Assembly: GCF_900110965.1 (NCBI RefSeq)
Contig: NZ_FOFO01000010.1
Coordinates: forward strand, 1-64,000
Origin: Ectothiorhodospira magna
Lineage (GTDB): Bacteria > Pseudomonadota > Gammaproteobacteria > Ectothiorhodospirales > Ectothiorhodospiraceae
Direction: 5' to 3'
Length of the DNA: 64,000 nucleotides
The notes under the pieces are model-generated. The model saw nothing but the letters and a program-made list of their open reading frames with translations, made no database searches and was not told the origin of the DNA. Positions 1-7,807 of this stretch are shown in pieces. How positions within the stretch are numbered: the stretch's first letter is position 1; every line of letters starts with the position of its first letter. The translations under genes and the position numbers were made by a program.

Positions 1-18
1 GTTCAGGGGCAGAAGACA

Positions 19-44
19 CAAAAATAGGGCCGCTTGCGCGGCCC
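19..44 (-). terminator. Intrinsic terminator downstream of ubiT
   Basis: Read on the minus strand, a perfect 7-bp stem (GGGCCGC/GCGGCCC, four-base loop) is followed by TATTTTT. This is a textbook Rho-independent terminator and would end the ubiT transcript. Confidence 0.7.
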
Positions 45-100
45 CCGCTGACCTCCCCGCCCGAGTGGGCGAGGGTTCACGCGGGTTTTTGCTGATACGC

Positions 101-148
101 CATTGCAGGGGCAGCCTATGGCTCTGGCCACAGGCTGCCCCTGCAATG
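101..148. repeat. 17-bp perfect inverted repeat after ubiT
   Basis: The arms CATTGCAGGGGCAGCCT and AGGCTGCCCCTGCAATG are perfectly complementary over 17 bp and enclose a 14-base loop. No T-run follows on either strand, so it is not an obvious terminator. It lies between the ubiT stop and the terminator near the window edge. It could be a REP-like palindrome or an mRNA 3'-end stabiliser. Confidence 0.6.
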
Positions 149-178
149 TCACTATGGTGGTTATGGTGGCCGGTTTGC

Positions 179-706
179 TCAATGACCGGCAGGGTGCAGG
201 CCACCGGGCAGGTAACGCCCCAGACCCAGATGATTGAGCATCTTGACCGCCTGGGTGCCGGCCCGCTGTCCCAGCACCGCATGGATATGGCTTTCCCAGT
301 CCGGCTCAGCGGTATCCAGCAGATTTTTCAGGTACAGGCCCGCTTCGGTTTCCCCTTCCAGATCCAGTCGGCGACTGAAGAACAGGGTGTCCGGGTCCTC
401 GCTGCGGGTGGCCAGACGCCAGAAATCTTCCAGACGGCCCCGGATACGCACATCCCAGTCATTGTCCGCCTTGCAGTCCCAGTGGGTGACACCGCCATTT
501 TTGACCCGGAAACAAATGCTGCCGGCGTGATCGGTGACCGCCAGGCAAATACGCTTGCCTTCCAGTGGCCCCAGTTCATCGGCGGCAGGTTGCCCCTTGA
601 GCATATGGTTCATCAGGGCAGAAAAAACCCGGGTATGGACGGCATCCGGCAGCAGGCGCAGGCCGACGCCCAGGGGCAGCAGGATGGGAGGCTTGGGAAG
701 ATGCAT
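179..706 (-). CDS. ubiT: SCP2-domain accessory factor of ubiquinone biosynthesis UbiT
   Basis: This 175-residue protein matches the UbiT (YhbT) family, a small cytosolic protein that is almost entirely an SCP2 sterol/lipid-carrier domain. In the family UbiT is needed, with UbiU and UbiV, for oxygen-independent ubiquinone synthesis and is thought to bind lipid intermediates. Visible features are the N-terminal stretch LPDAVHTRVFSALMNHML, typical of the family, and the SCP2 core with the DWDVRIRG and DTLFFSRRLDLEGET segments at about residues 80-120. The ATG has AAGG seven bases upstream. The usual partners ubiU/ubiV are not visible on the right; they could lie beyond the left edge. An intrinsic terminator follows the gene. 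Confidence 0.85.
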   Translation of the reverse strand: MHLPKPPILLPLGVGLRLLPDAVHTRVFSALMNHMLKGQPAADELGPLEGKRICLAVTDHAGSICFRVKNGGVTHWDCKADNDWDVRIRGRLEDFWRLATRSEDPDTLFFSRRLDLEGETEAGLYLKNLLDTAEPDWESHIHAVLGQRAGTQAVKMLNHLGLGRYLPGGLHPAGH

Positions 707-762
707 GGCGATACCTTGTGACTGTCGCGGTATGACGGATAAATCCTTGATGACCTGAAATT

Positions 763-1458
763 CTAGCCCGTATCGGGGGGGGGCGACCAGTCCTGTGGTG
801 AATGGCCAAACCGTGCGTTCAATGCCTGCAGTCGTGCCACGGTGCCCACATCCTCCCAGATGCCTCGATGATGCTGGCCGCCCACCCGCCCCTGGTGCAT
901 CGCGGTGCGCAGCAGGGGCGCCAGGGGAAAGCGGCCAGGCTGGCTGTGGGCAAACAGGGCAGGACGATACCAGCCAATGCCGGCAAAGGTGAGACGGGGT
1001 GTACCGTCCGCCTGAATCCGCCCCTGATGTTCATGAAAATCCCCCGTGGGATGATGGGGAGGATTGTCTACCAGGATCAGATGGGCCAGGTCATTGTCAG
1101 GCAGGGTGGGCGGGGTCAGGGGGTGGTCTGTCCAGACATCACCATTGATCACAAGAAAAGGGTCCGGGCCGAGCAGGGGCAATGCCTGAAGAATGCCGCC
1201 TCCGGTTTCCAGCGCCTCGGTTTCCGGGGAATACCACAGACGTAAGCCCCAGGTACTGCCATCCTTGAGGTGCTGGCGGATTTTCGCCCCCAGATGGGCC
1301 AGATTGATGACCACATCCTGATAACCGGCCTGGGCCAGTCGCGCCAGGTGATGCTCGATCAGAGGGCGACCGGCCACCGGTAACAGGGGTTTGGGGGTAT
1401 GGTCGGTGAGTGGGCGCATGCGTTCACCGCGCCCGGCAGCCAGAATCATGGCGCGCAT
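763..1458 (-). CDS. murU: N-acetylmuramate-1-phosphate uridylyltransferase
   Basis: MurU makes UDP-N-acetylmuramate from MurNAc-1-phosphate and UTP, the last step of the cell-wall recycling route that bypasses de novo UDP-MurNAc synthesis. The N-terminus [18 protein letters not shown] is the nucleotidyltransferase GxGxRxxPLT signature, followed by [18 protein letters not shown]; the NGDVW motif near residue 105 is the metal-binding site. At 231 residues it has the usual family length. It overlaps the end of amgK by 13 bases, so the two are co-translated. A run of nine C (sense strand) close to the stop encodes the SPPP tail; slippage there would change only the last few residues. Confidence 0.9.
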   Translation of the reverse strand: MRAMILAAGRGERMRPLTDHTPKPLLPVAGRPLIEHHLARLAQAGYQDVVINLAHLGAKIRQHLKDGSTWGLRLWYSPETEALETGGGILQALPLLGPDPFLVINGDVWTDHPLTPPTLPDNDLAHLILVDNPPHHPTGDFHEHQGRIQADGTPRLTFAGIGWYRPALFAHSQPGRFPLAPLLRTAMHQGRVGGQHHRGIWEDVGTVARLQALNARFGHSPQDWSPPPDTG

Positions 1459-2552
1459 AAGCCCGAGCCTCCCGACAAGGGTGATGCCCCGGTCAGGGGC
1501 TGGGGTTCCCAGGGCTGGTGCACGCCACCCCTGGCCAGGGCCAGGCGATGGACATGGGGCAGGTGTTGGTCATACCAGGCCCGTACTGGTGCCAGGGCAG
1601 GATGGGCCAGTTCCTGCTCCAGCAGATGCCAGAGCCGGGGCAGATGGCGCAGGTAGGCGGGTTTGCCATCCCGACGCCAGAGCCGGGTGAAGATGCCGAT
1701 GATCTTGGTGGTGCGCTGGGCGCCCAGAATCCAGAAACTATCGTCCAGGGCATTGGCATCCAGGCCGGGAAAGGCATCCCGGTAGCGGGCCACCATGGCT
1801 TCAGCCACGGCGGGGGTCACGTCACGACGGGCATCCTGCAGCAGGGAAACCAGATCATAGGCCGGGGACCCGATGAGGGCGTCCTGAAAGTCCAGCAGGC
1901 CACAGGCGGCGACCCCCTGCCGGCCAGGAAGGACCATCAGGTTATCCACATGGTAGTCCCTCAGTACCAGGGTCTGGGGCAGGGCGCCGGTTTGAGGCAG
2001 GATGTCTTGCCAGGCGTCAATAAAGGCCTGACGCACCGGTTCCGGGCAGCATTCCCCCAGGGCTTCGGGCCAGTACCAGTCCAGCAGCAGCATCGCCTCG
2101 TTGAGCAGTATGGTGTCACTGTAGGGGGCCACATGGCAGGCATGGTGGTGGCTCCAGTTTCGGTGCAGGGTGATCAGAACATCAGTGGCCAGACGGTAGA
2201 GGCCCTGTTCATCGGCCCCATCGGTCAAAGCCCGACTGAAGGTGTGGTCGCCGAAATCTTCCAGCAGCGCGAATCCTTGCGCCGGTTCCAGGGCATGAAT
2301 ACGGGGCGCACTCAGGCCCAATGCCAGCAGGATCTGGCCGATACTGGCAAAGTCGCTGACGGATTCCCGGTCCGGTGGCGCATCCATGATCACCCAGCTG
2401 CGGTTATATTCCCAAATGCGGTAATAGCGCCGGAAACTGGCATCGGCAGACAACAGTCGGGGCATTGGGGCATCTTCTCCAAGAAGGCCCTGCAGCCAGG
2501 CATGGAGGTCGGCGCGACGTGTGTTGCCGGGAGGAGAGTGGCTTTTCATCAT
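1446..2552 (-). CDS. amgK: N-acetylmuramate/N-acetylglucosamine 1-kinase
   Basis: AmgK phosphorylates recovered MurNAc (and GlcNAc) at C1, feeding MurU. It belongs to the aminoglycoside phosphotransferase fold: [13 protein letters not shown] near residue 200 is the catalytic HxDxxxxN-type loop and [16 protein letters not shown] near 225 the metal-binding DxD-type segment. At 368 residues it is somewhat longer than typical. The start is ATGATG (2552 or 2549). There is no Shine-Dalgarno sequence, because the right end of an IscB-type insertion finishes three bases before the ATG. The element therefore separates the gene from its ancestral leader, and expression may now depend on transcription through the element. 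AmgK and MurU form an operon. Confidence 0.88.
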   Translation of the reverse strand: MMKSHSPPGNTRRADLHAWLQGLLGEDAPMPRLLSADASFRRYYRIWEYNRSWVIMDAPPDRESVSDFASIGQILLALGLSAPRIHALEPAQGFALLEDFGDHTFSRALTDGADEQGLYRLATDVLITLHRNWSHHHACHVAPYSDTILLNEAMLLLDWYWPEALGECCPEPVRQAFIDAWQDILPQTGALPQTLVLRDYHVDNLMVLPGRQGVAACGLLDFQDALIGSPAYDLVSLLQDARRDVTPAVAEAMVARYRDAFPGLDANALDDSFWILGAQRTTKIIGIFTRLWRRDGKPAYLRHLPRLWHLLEQELAHPALAPVRAWYDQHLPHVHRLALARGGVHQPWEPQPLTGASPLSGGSGLCAP

Positions 2553-2612
2553 TTTGCGCGAGAAACCCCGTCCTTCAGGGCGGGGAGGGATAGCGCATCG
2601 TGCGCAGCACGA

Positions 2613-3102
2613 TTACGCGGCCCTGGTCGCGTCCTCCTGTATCAGTTTGGGTTGAAAGGTATAGCCATAGCCATCAGCTCTTTGTAGCAGGCGGCAATGG
2701 CGGTGTGAAATTCCCTGAACCACACCCTCTCGGGTCTGGATATTGAAACTGCCGGTGGCGCAACTGTCCCCTGCGCCGCCGTCGAAAGGCCCGGCGCTGA
2801 GTCAAATGTTCACGGATCTGTTGGCCCCGATGCTCGATTTCCATCAGCATCAGTACCTGCTGATGCTCTGGATCAGCATCATCCTCCCGGATCACCGTGA
2901 CTCCGGTGGTCTTGCTGCCGGGGTCAATCTTGATCTGGATGGGTTGCAGCACAGATTCTTCCACCGTGCGATCCTTGAGCCGGATGGTGAACGGATGCAT
3001 CCGGTGGACCACGGCCTGGCCCCGCTCCAGCAGCAACCGTGCCCGCTTCTCCGAGCAGGGCATCAGGGGCTTTTTCCTCTTGTCCAGTACCAAAACCGCC
3101 AT
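2613..3102 (-). pseudogene. iscB: iscB, internally deleted and frameshifted RNA-guided nuclease gene
   Basis: IscB is the RNA-guided RuvC/HNH nuclease ancestral to Cas9, normally about 400-500 residues. The first ~115 codons are sound: the PLMP domain (KPLMPCSEKRARLLLERG), RuvC-I with its catalytic Asp (KIDPGSKTTGVTVI) and the Arg-rich bridge helix (RRAFRRRRRGQLRHR). The frame then breaks. The next sequence, in another frame, is the C-terminal tail (GSFNIQTREGVVQGISHRHC and RADGYGYTF) up to a TAA at 2613. RuvC-II, HNH and RuvC-III are all missing, so the product cannot cut DNA. A truncated 142-residue peptide could still be made: the start has a perfect AGGAGG six bases upstream. Confidence 0.88.
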
Positions 3103-3111
3103 TTCAAACCT

Positions 3112-3384
3112 CCTAAAATAGAACCCTTACGAGTCCAGTGACGTGGGGCTTGCGCCCCATCTCCCCTTGGGAATGTCTGCAACCGGCTCCCGCTTTCGCG
3201 GCGGCTGGAACCTTCGGCGCTTTACTTTTCGCCAGCATGATCCCAGCCTTCCAGAGCGGCGGACTGAGGCAGCATCCGCCGGTGGGTCTTGACGACCTGT
3301 TGCAAACGTAGCGGACTTTCACCGCTTTCCCTGGTCAACCCGGCTTGCTCTCACAAGCCCCCGGCTTCAGTCGGGGGTAGTTGA
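3112..3384 (-). ncRNA. Omega-RNA (HEARO-type) of the iscB element
   Basis: The ~270 bases 5' of iscB have the layout of an IscB omega-RNA, the guide-bearing scaffold described earlier as HEARO RNA. It starts at the element's left end with hairpins CCCCCG-ACTGAAG-CCGGGGG and GCTTG-TGAGAG-CAAGC, and later holds GGGGCGCAAGCCCC. It ends beside the iscB ribosome-binding site. The first 149 bases resemble the solitary copy at 26878-27032, including a 34-base block (3278-3311) that is identical. In known IscB systems the guide is the ~16 bases just 5' of this scaffold, here the complement of 3385-3400. Expression is not shown by sequence alone. Confidence 0.8.
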
Positions 3385-3410
3385 CTATGGCATGTCTGTC
3401 CGGGGCGTGA

Positions 3411-3452
3411 TTGCGGTGGGTTTCCACAGAACCCTATACTGCAGGGCAGTAT
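3411..3452 (+). promoter_or_regulatory. Candidate glgX promoter with overlapping palindrome
   Basis: TTGCGG (3411) and TATACT (3435) are separated by 18 bases, a plausible sigma-70 promoter ending about 60 bases before the glgX start. The -10 box overlaps a perfect inverted repeat ATACTGC-AGG-GCAGTAT (3436-3452), positioned like an operator. No known regulator is assigned. Confidence 0.4.
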
Positions 3453-3500
3453 CCGATAGATTCAAACGCGCACCCAAGCCGGGTGCGGAAGGTATGTTGT

Positions 3501-5660
3501 ATGCCCCATTCCAACTGGGCCATCTGGCCTGGGAGTCCTTATCCGCTCGGGGCCACCTGGGACGGTGAAGGGGTGAATTTCGCCCTGTTTTCAGAACATG
3601 CCGAAAAGGTGGAACTGTGTCTTTTCGATCCCAATGGCCGGCGGGAGCTGGAGCGCATCGAAATGCGCTGGCAGACCGATCAGGTTTTTCACTGCTATCT
3701 GCCCGAGGCCCGGCCAGGGTTGCTCTACGGTTATCGGGTCTACGGGCCCTATGCGCCAGAAGCCGGGCATCGGTTCAATCCAAACAAACTGTTGCTGGAC
3801 CCTTACGCCAAGGCCTTTCATGGTCAGGTGCGCTGGAGTGATGCCCTGTTTGGCTACCGGATTGGGTCCGATCTGGAAGATTTGCAGATCGATCGCCGCG
3901 ATTCTGCCACCGGTATGCCCAAGTGTCAGGTGATCGACACCGCCTTTACCTGGGGTGATGACCGGTTGCCCCGCACCCCCTGGCATGAAACGGTGATCTA
4001 TGAACTGCATGTCAAGGGATTTACTGCCCTGCATCCCCATGTGCATACCTCCCTGCGGGGCACCTATGCCGGGTTGGCCACGGCGCCGGTGATTTCCTAT
4101 CTGCAGCGCCTGGGGGTGACGGCGGTGGAGATCATGCCGGTACACGCCTTTCTGGACGACCGGCATCTGGTGGAAAAGGGGCTTCGCAACTACTGGGGCT
4201 ACAACTCCATGGGGTTCTTTGCCCCGGACATGCGTTACTGCGCCTCGGGCCATGTCAATGAATTCAAAACCATGGTGAAGACCCTCCATACCGCCGGCAT
4301 CGAGGTGATTCTGGATGTGGTGTACAACCACACCGCCGAGGGCAGTCACCTGGGACCGACCCTGTCCTTTCGGGGTATCGACAACAGCGCCTATTACCGG
4401 CTGGTGCCGGAGGATCGTCGCTATTACATGGATTACACCGGCTGTGGCAATACCCTCAACATGCGCCACCCCAGGGTGTTGCAACTCATCATGGATTCCT
4501 TGCGCTACTGGGTGCAGGAAATGCATGTGGACGGCTTTCGCTTCGATCTGGCCTCGGCACTGGCGCGGGAGCTGCACGAAGTGGACCGGCTGGGGGCTTT
4601 TTTCGACATCATCCATCAAGATCCGGTGCTGTCTCAGGTCAAGCTGATTGCCGAGCCATGGGACCTGGGAGAGGGTGGGTATCAGGTGGGTAACTTTCCC
4701 GTGGGCTGGACCGAATGGAATGGCCGCTATCGGGACAGCGTGCGGGCCTTCTGGAAAGGAGAACATGGCCTGATCGGGGATATGGCCTATCGCCTGACCG
4801 GTTCTTCGGACCTTTACGAATCCAGTGGCCGGCGACCCTATGCCAGCATCAACTTTGTCACCTGTCATGATGGCTTCACCCTGGAAGATCTGGTGAGCTA
4901 CAACCACAAGCATAATGAGGCCAACGGGGAGGACAACCGGGACGGGGAAAATCATAACCTGTCCTGGAACTGCGGTATGGAGGGGGCCACCGAGGACCAG
5001 GCGGTGCTGGATCTGCGGGCGCAGCAAAAGCGCAACATGCTGGCCACTCTGTTCCTCTCCCAGGGCATCCCCATGTTACTGGCTGGTGATGAGCGGGGAC
5101 GGTCTCAACGGGGTAACAACAACGCTTACTGCCAGGATACTCCCCTGTCCTGGCTAGATTGGGAACTGGACGAGCAGAGCCGCGATCTGGTGCCGTTTGC
5201 CCAGTATCTGATCCGGCTACGACGCAATCATCCTGCCTTGCGCCGGCGTCATTTCTTTCAGGGACGTCCCATCATGGGGGCAGAAGTGAAAGATCTGGCC
5301 TGGTTGCGCCCGGATGGCGAGGAGATGAAGGAAGAGGACTGGCAGCAGGGTTTTGCCCGCAGTCTGGGCATGTTCATCGCCGGTGATCTGTTCGAGGAAT
5401 ATGACGAGCGGGGCCGGCGGGTCAAGGATACGGACATGATCCTGTTGTTCAATGCCGGTCATGAGCCGATTTCCTTCCGCCTGCCGGCCCAGCCCGCCCG
5501 CACCCGCTGGGAAGTGCTTCTGGATACGGTGTACCCTCGGGGCACCCGACCGGACCACCGCATGTTCCACAGCCATGAGGTCTATCCCTTGCAGGCCCGG
5601 TCTGTGGTGTTGATGCACAACGTCAGTCGCCCGGTGGTCCGTCCCAGTGACAGTGATTGA
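3501..5660 (+). CDS. glgX: Glycogen debranching enzyme (isoamylase type)
   Basis: GlgX hydrolyses alpha-1,6 branches of phosphorylase-limit glycogen. The 719-residue protein has an N-terminal CBM48 domain ([20 protein letters not shown] at about 15-35) and a GH13 barrel. The catalytic set is visible: the nucleophile Asp in [13 protein letters not shown], the acid/base Glu in [16 protein letters not shown] and the transition-state Asp in [14 protein letters not shown]. The chosen ATG has GGAAGG eight bases upstream and begins the conserved [14 protein letters not shown]; an upstream in-frame extension looks non-coding. It converges on cpdA with eight bases between the stops. No other glycogen gene is in the window. 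Confidence 0.93.
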   Translation: MPHSNWAIWPGSPYPLGATWDGEGVNFALFSEHAEKVELCLFDPNGRRELERIEMRWQTDQVFHCYLPEARPGLLYGYRVYGPYAPEAGHRFNPNKLLLDPYAKAFHGQVRWSDALFGYRIGSDLEDLQIDRRDSATGMPKCQVIDTAFTWGDDRLPRTPWHETVIYELHVKGFTALHPHVHTSLRGTYAGLATAPVISYLQRLGVTAVEIMPVHAFLDDRHLVEKGLRNYWGYNSMGFFAPDMRYCASGHVNEFKTMVKTLHTAGIEVILDVVYNHTAEGSHLGPTLSFRGIDNSAYYRLVPEDRRYYMDYTGCGNTLNMRHPRVLQLIMDSLRYWVQEMHVDGFRFDLASALARELHEVDRLGAFFDIIHQDPVLSQVKLIAEPWDLGEGGYQVGNFPVGWTEWNGRYRDSVRAFWKGEHGLIGDMAYRLTGSSDLYESSGRRPYASINFVTCHDGFTLEDLVSYNHKHNEANGEDNRDGENHNLSWNCGMEGATEDQAVLDLRAQQKRNMLATLFLSQGIPMLLAGDERGRSQRGNNNAYCQDTPLSWLDWELDEQSRDLVPFAQYLIRLRRNHPALRRRHFFQGRPIMGAEVKDLAWLRPDGEEMKEEDWQQGFARSLGMFIAGDLFEEYDERGRRVKDTDMILLFNAGHEPISFRLPAQPARTRWEVLLDTVYPRGTRPDHRMFHSHEVYPLQARSVVLMHNVSRPVVRPSDSD

Positions 5661-5668
5661 GGGCCGGA

Positions 5669-6511
5669 TCAGGCCATACTGGCCCGATTTTCCGGTGACT
5701 CCCGCCAGGTAGGCGGATGCTTCAGGTGCGGCGTATCGGGAACCTGGACCACTTCGGTATCGATATGACCATTGGCATGGAGTTCCAGGCGCCGGTAAGC
5801 CGGGGGCAAGCGGTCGAGCTTGAATTTTTGGGTTCGGGGGGTGAACTGGACACAGGTGGAGGGGGTTCCCATCAAGCGGACCCCGTTGCGGACCTGCTCC
5901 ACCCGCTGGTGCACATGGCCGAACAAGACGCCGCGCACCTGCGGATGCCGGTCCACCACTTCGAAAAAAGCCTCGGTATTGTGCAGGCTGATGGCATCTA
6001 TCCAGGGGCTGCCTATAAACACCACCGGATGATGAAGGCTGATCAGGGCGTTGCGGGCCGGGTGGCGGGTCAGCACTTCATCGAGAAAAGCCAGTTCTCC
6101 CTCCGCCAGCAGGCCGTGGGGTTGTCCTTCTACCACGCTGCAGAGGTTCACAAACAGCCATTCCCCTCTGGAGACCGCCTTGCGGCAGCTGATGTTGTCC
6201 CGGCACAGGACATCTTCCATCATCTGGGGTTCATCGTGATTCCCTGGCAGGCACTGAACGGGCCAGGGCAGGGGATTGAACAGGGCCCGCAGTCGCCGAT
6301 AGGCGGTCGGGGCCGGTGTATGGACCAGGTCTCCGGTCACCAGCATCAGGTCTGGTGTCTTTTCCCGACGCCGGATCCGGTCCAGTACCTGACGGAGGCT
6401 ATGGTCCGTATTGAGGCCGGAATCCATGATGTCTCCGGGCTGTTCGCACAGGTGCAAGTCGGTAATCTGAACGATACGCTGTGGTCTGGCAAAGGGTCCA
6501 TTCAGGCTCAT
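5669..6511 (-). CDS. cpdA: 3',5'-cyclic-AMP phosphodiesterase CpdA
   Basis: This calcineurin-like metallophosphoesterase of 280 residues is predicted to hydrolyse cAMP. All the metal-binding motifs are visible in order: DLH (TDLHL), GD (VTGDLVH), GNHD (LPGNHDEP), HHP and GHVH. The ATG at 6511 has AAGGAG about six bases upstream and starts MSLNGPFARPQRIVQITD; the longer open frame upstream is not credible. The gene is transcribed divergently from the O-methyltransferase and converges on glgX. CpdA-type enzymes can be hard to tell from other class III phosphodiesterases by sequence alone. Confidence 0.85.
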   Translation of the reverse strand: MSLNGPFARPQRIVQITDLHLCEQPGDIMDSGLNTDHSLRQVLDRIRRREKTPDLMLVTGDLVHTPAPTAYRRLRALFNPLPWPVQCLPGNHDEPQMMEDVLCRDNISCRKAVSRGEWLFVNLCSVVEGQPHGLLAEGELAFLDEVLTRHPARNALISLHHPVVFIGSPWIDAISLHNTEAFFEVVDRHPQVRGVLFGHVHQRVEQVRNGVRLMGTPSTCVQFTPRTQKFKLDRLPPAYRRLELHANGHIDTEVVQVPDTPHLKHPPTWRESPENRASMA

Positions 6512-6656
6512 CAAAAAACTCCTTGACCCAAACGGGTTCCATCGGTGCTCAGGTAGTTTGATACATATACGACAGCTTGGTTTCAGAGTATAACTGAACT
6601 GTTTGACGCTGCCTTGACAGATTGCATGGAATTCTTCGTTTTGGAGACAAAAGAGC

Positions 6657-7319
6657 ATGTCCAATCGCACCACGGAGCTGGATCATCGCCTGCAGGTCTA
6701 TCTGTGGTCTGTTTCTCTGCGGGAGCCGCCCTTGTACCGGCGGTTGCGGGAGGAAACAGCCCATTTACCCGAACATCAGTGCCAGATTGCTCCGGAACAA
6801 GGTCAGTTTCTGGCGTTGCTGGTTGAGTTGACCGGTGCCCGGCGGGTTCTGGAAATCGGCAGTTTTACCGGTTACAGCGCCCTGTGGCTGGCGGGGGCAT
6901 TGCCGGAAGAGGGGCGCCTGTTATGTTGCGATATCAACCCCGCCTGGACTGCCATTGCCCAGCGTTACTGGGACGAGGCAGGACTGGGGGATCGCATTGA
7001 ACTGCGTCTGGCCCCTGCCCTGGATACCCTGGATAGCCTGTTGGCGGATGGGGCCTGTGGCACTTTCGATCTGGCCTTCATTGATGCGGATAAACTGAAC
7101 TACGCCCATTATTACCGCCGTTGTCTGCGACTGATGCGCCCTGGAGGGCTGATTTGTCTGGACAACACCCTGTGGGCTGGACGGGTGGCAGACCCTGACG
7201 ACCACGAGCCGGACACCGAGGCCATCCGTGCTTTCAATGCCCTGATTCACGAAGATCCGGCGGTCACCCTGAGTCTGGTGCCCATCGGTGATGGACTCAC
7301 CCTGGCCAGAAAACGCTGA
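6657..7319 (+). CDS. Class I SAM-dependent O-methyltransferase (caffeoyl-CoA/catechol type)
   Basis: The 220-residue protein matches the Methyltransf_3 family, which methylates catechol-like hydroxyls with S-adenosylmethionine and a divalent metal. The SAM-binding motif I is VLEIGSFTGYSALWLA near residue 60. The metal/substrate motif FIDADKLNYAHYYRRCLRL lies near 140, and GLICLDNTLWAGRV near 165 completes the family signature. The start has GGAG upstream. The substrate cannot be inferred from the neighbours (cpdA and dksA). Confidence 0.85.
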   Translation: MSNRTTELDHRLQVYLWSVSLREPPLYRRLREETAHLPEHQCQIAPEQGQFLALLVELTGARRVLEIGSFTGYSALWLAGALPEEGRLLCCDINPAWTAIAQRYWDEAGLGDRIELRLAPALDTLDSLLADGACGTFDLAFIDADKLNYAHYYRRCLRLMRPGGLICLDNTLWAGRVADPDDHEPDTEAIRAFNALIHEDPAVTLSLVPIGDGLTLARKR

Positions 7320-7399
7320 AGTCTTTTCCCCCGTCGGGAAATGGGGGATATACTGGATCACTTGACCATTTCCGGTCTTGTCGGCAGCGAGGATCCGTG

Positions 7400-7807
7400 A
7401 TGAACGTCGATCTGCCCGAGGGGTACCGCCCCGGTGAGGACGAACCCTACATGTCTCCTCGACATCTGGCCTATTTTCGTCGTCAGTTGCTGCAGTGGCG
7501 CGATGCGTTGCTGGAGGAGTCGGAACAGACCATCCGTAACCTGCGGGAGGAGCAGTGGCGGGAGCCGGATCCCAACGACCGGGCCAGCCGCGAAAGCGAT
7601 GCCAGTCTGGAACTGCGCACCCGGGACCGTTATCGCAAGCTGCTCGGCAAGATCGATGCCGCCCTGCGGCGCATCGATGACGGCAGCTACGGCTATTGCG
7701 ATGAAACCGGCGAGCCCATCGGCCTGCGTCGTCTGGAGGCCCGTCCCATTGCCACCCTGTGCATCGAGGCTCAGGAGCGGCATGAACGGGACGAGCGCTT
7801 CTCCTGA
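7400..7807 (+). CDS. dksA: RNA polymerase-binding factor DksA, zinc-poor variant
   Basis: DksA enters the RNA polymerase secondary channel and, with ppGpp, tunes initiation at rRNA and amino-acid promoters. The 135-residue protein has the N-terminal MSPRHLAYFRRQLLQWRDALLEE, a coiled coil with the acidic tip region EPDPNDRASRESD at about 50-65, and the C-terminal globular part YGYCDETGEPIGLRRLEARP. The zinc site is incomplete: the usual CxxC...CxxC reads CDET and CIEA, so two cysteines are missing. This resembles the CxxT/CxxA arrangement of Pseudomonas DksA2. The start is ATG 7400, preceded directly by an in-frame GTG. Its TGA touches the argA stop on the other strand. Confidence 0.88.
   Translation: MNVDLPEGYRPGEDEPYMSPRHLAYFRRQLLQWRDALLEESEQTIRNLREEQWREPDPNDRASRESDASLELRTRDRYRKLLGKIDAALRRIDDGSYGYCDETGEPIGLRRLEARPIATLCIEAQERHERDERFS

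Larger units (their letters stand above)
2556..3384 (-). mobile_element. Decayed IS200/IS605-superfamily element carrying iscB and omega-RNA
   Basis: Both ends can be recognised. On the minus strand the left end begins TCAACTACCCCCGACTGAAG at 3384 with its small hairpin. The right end carries the hairpin CCCCGCCC-TGAA-GGACGGGG (2566-2585) followed by TTTCTCGCGC. Between them lie an omega-RNA region and a deleted iscB. No TnpA transposase gene is present, so the copy is non-autonomous. The right end lies three bases before amgK, and the left end faces the glgX promoter region. A second, split set of the same ends occurs at 26.3-27.0 kb. Confidence 0.85.

Noticed and set aside
775-783. Phase-variable G9/C9 tract in murU
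   Set aside because: The tract is within the last eight codons of murU, so slippage would change only the extreme C-terminus; it is unlikely to be an on/off switch.
3113-3322. A 69-codon frame upstream of iscB
   Set aside because: It lies inside the omega-RNA scaffold and has no protein similarity that I recognise; conservation with the second copy is at RNA level.
2553-3384. CRISPR/Cas9 or TnpB locus
   Set aside because: There are no direct repeats and spacers. PLMP, RuvC-I and bridge-helix motifs with an upstream omega-RNA identify IscB rather than TnpB or Cas9.
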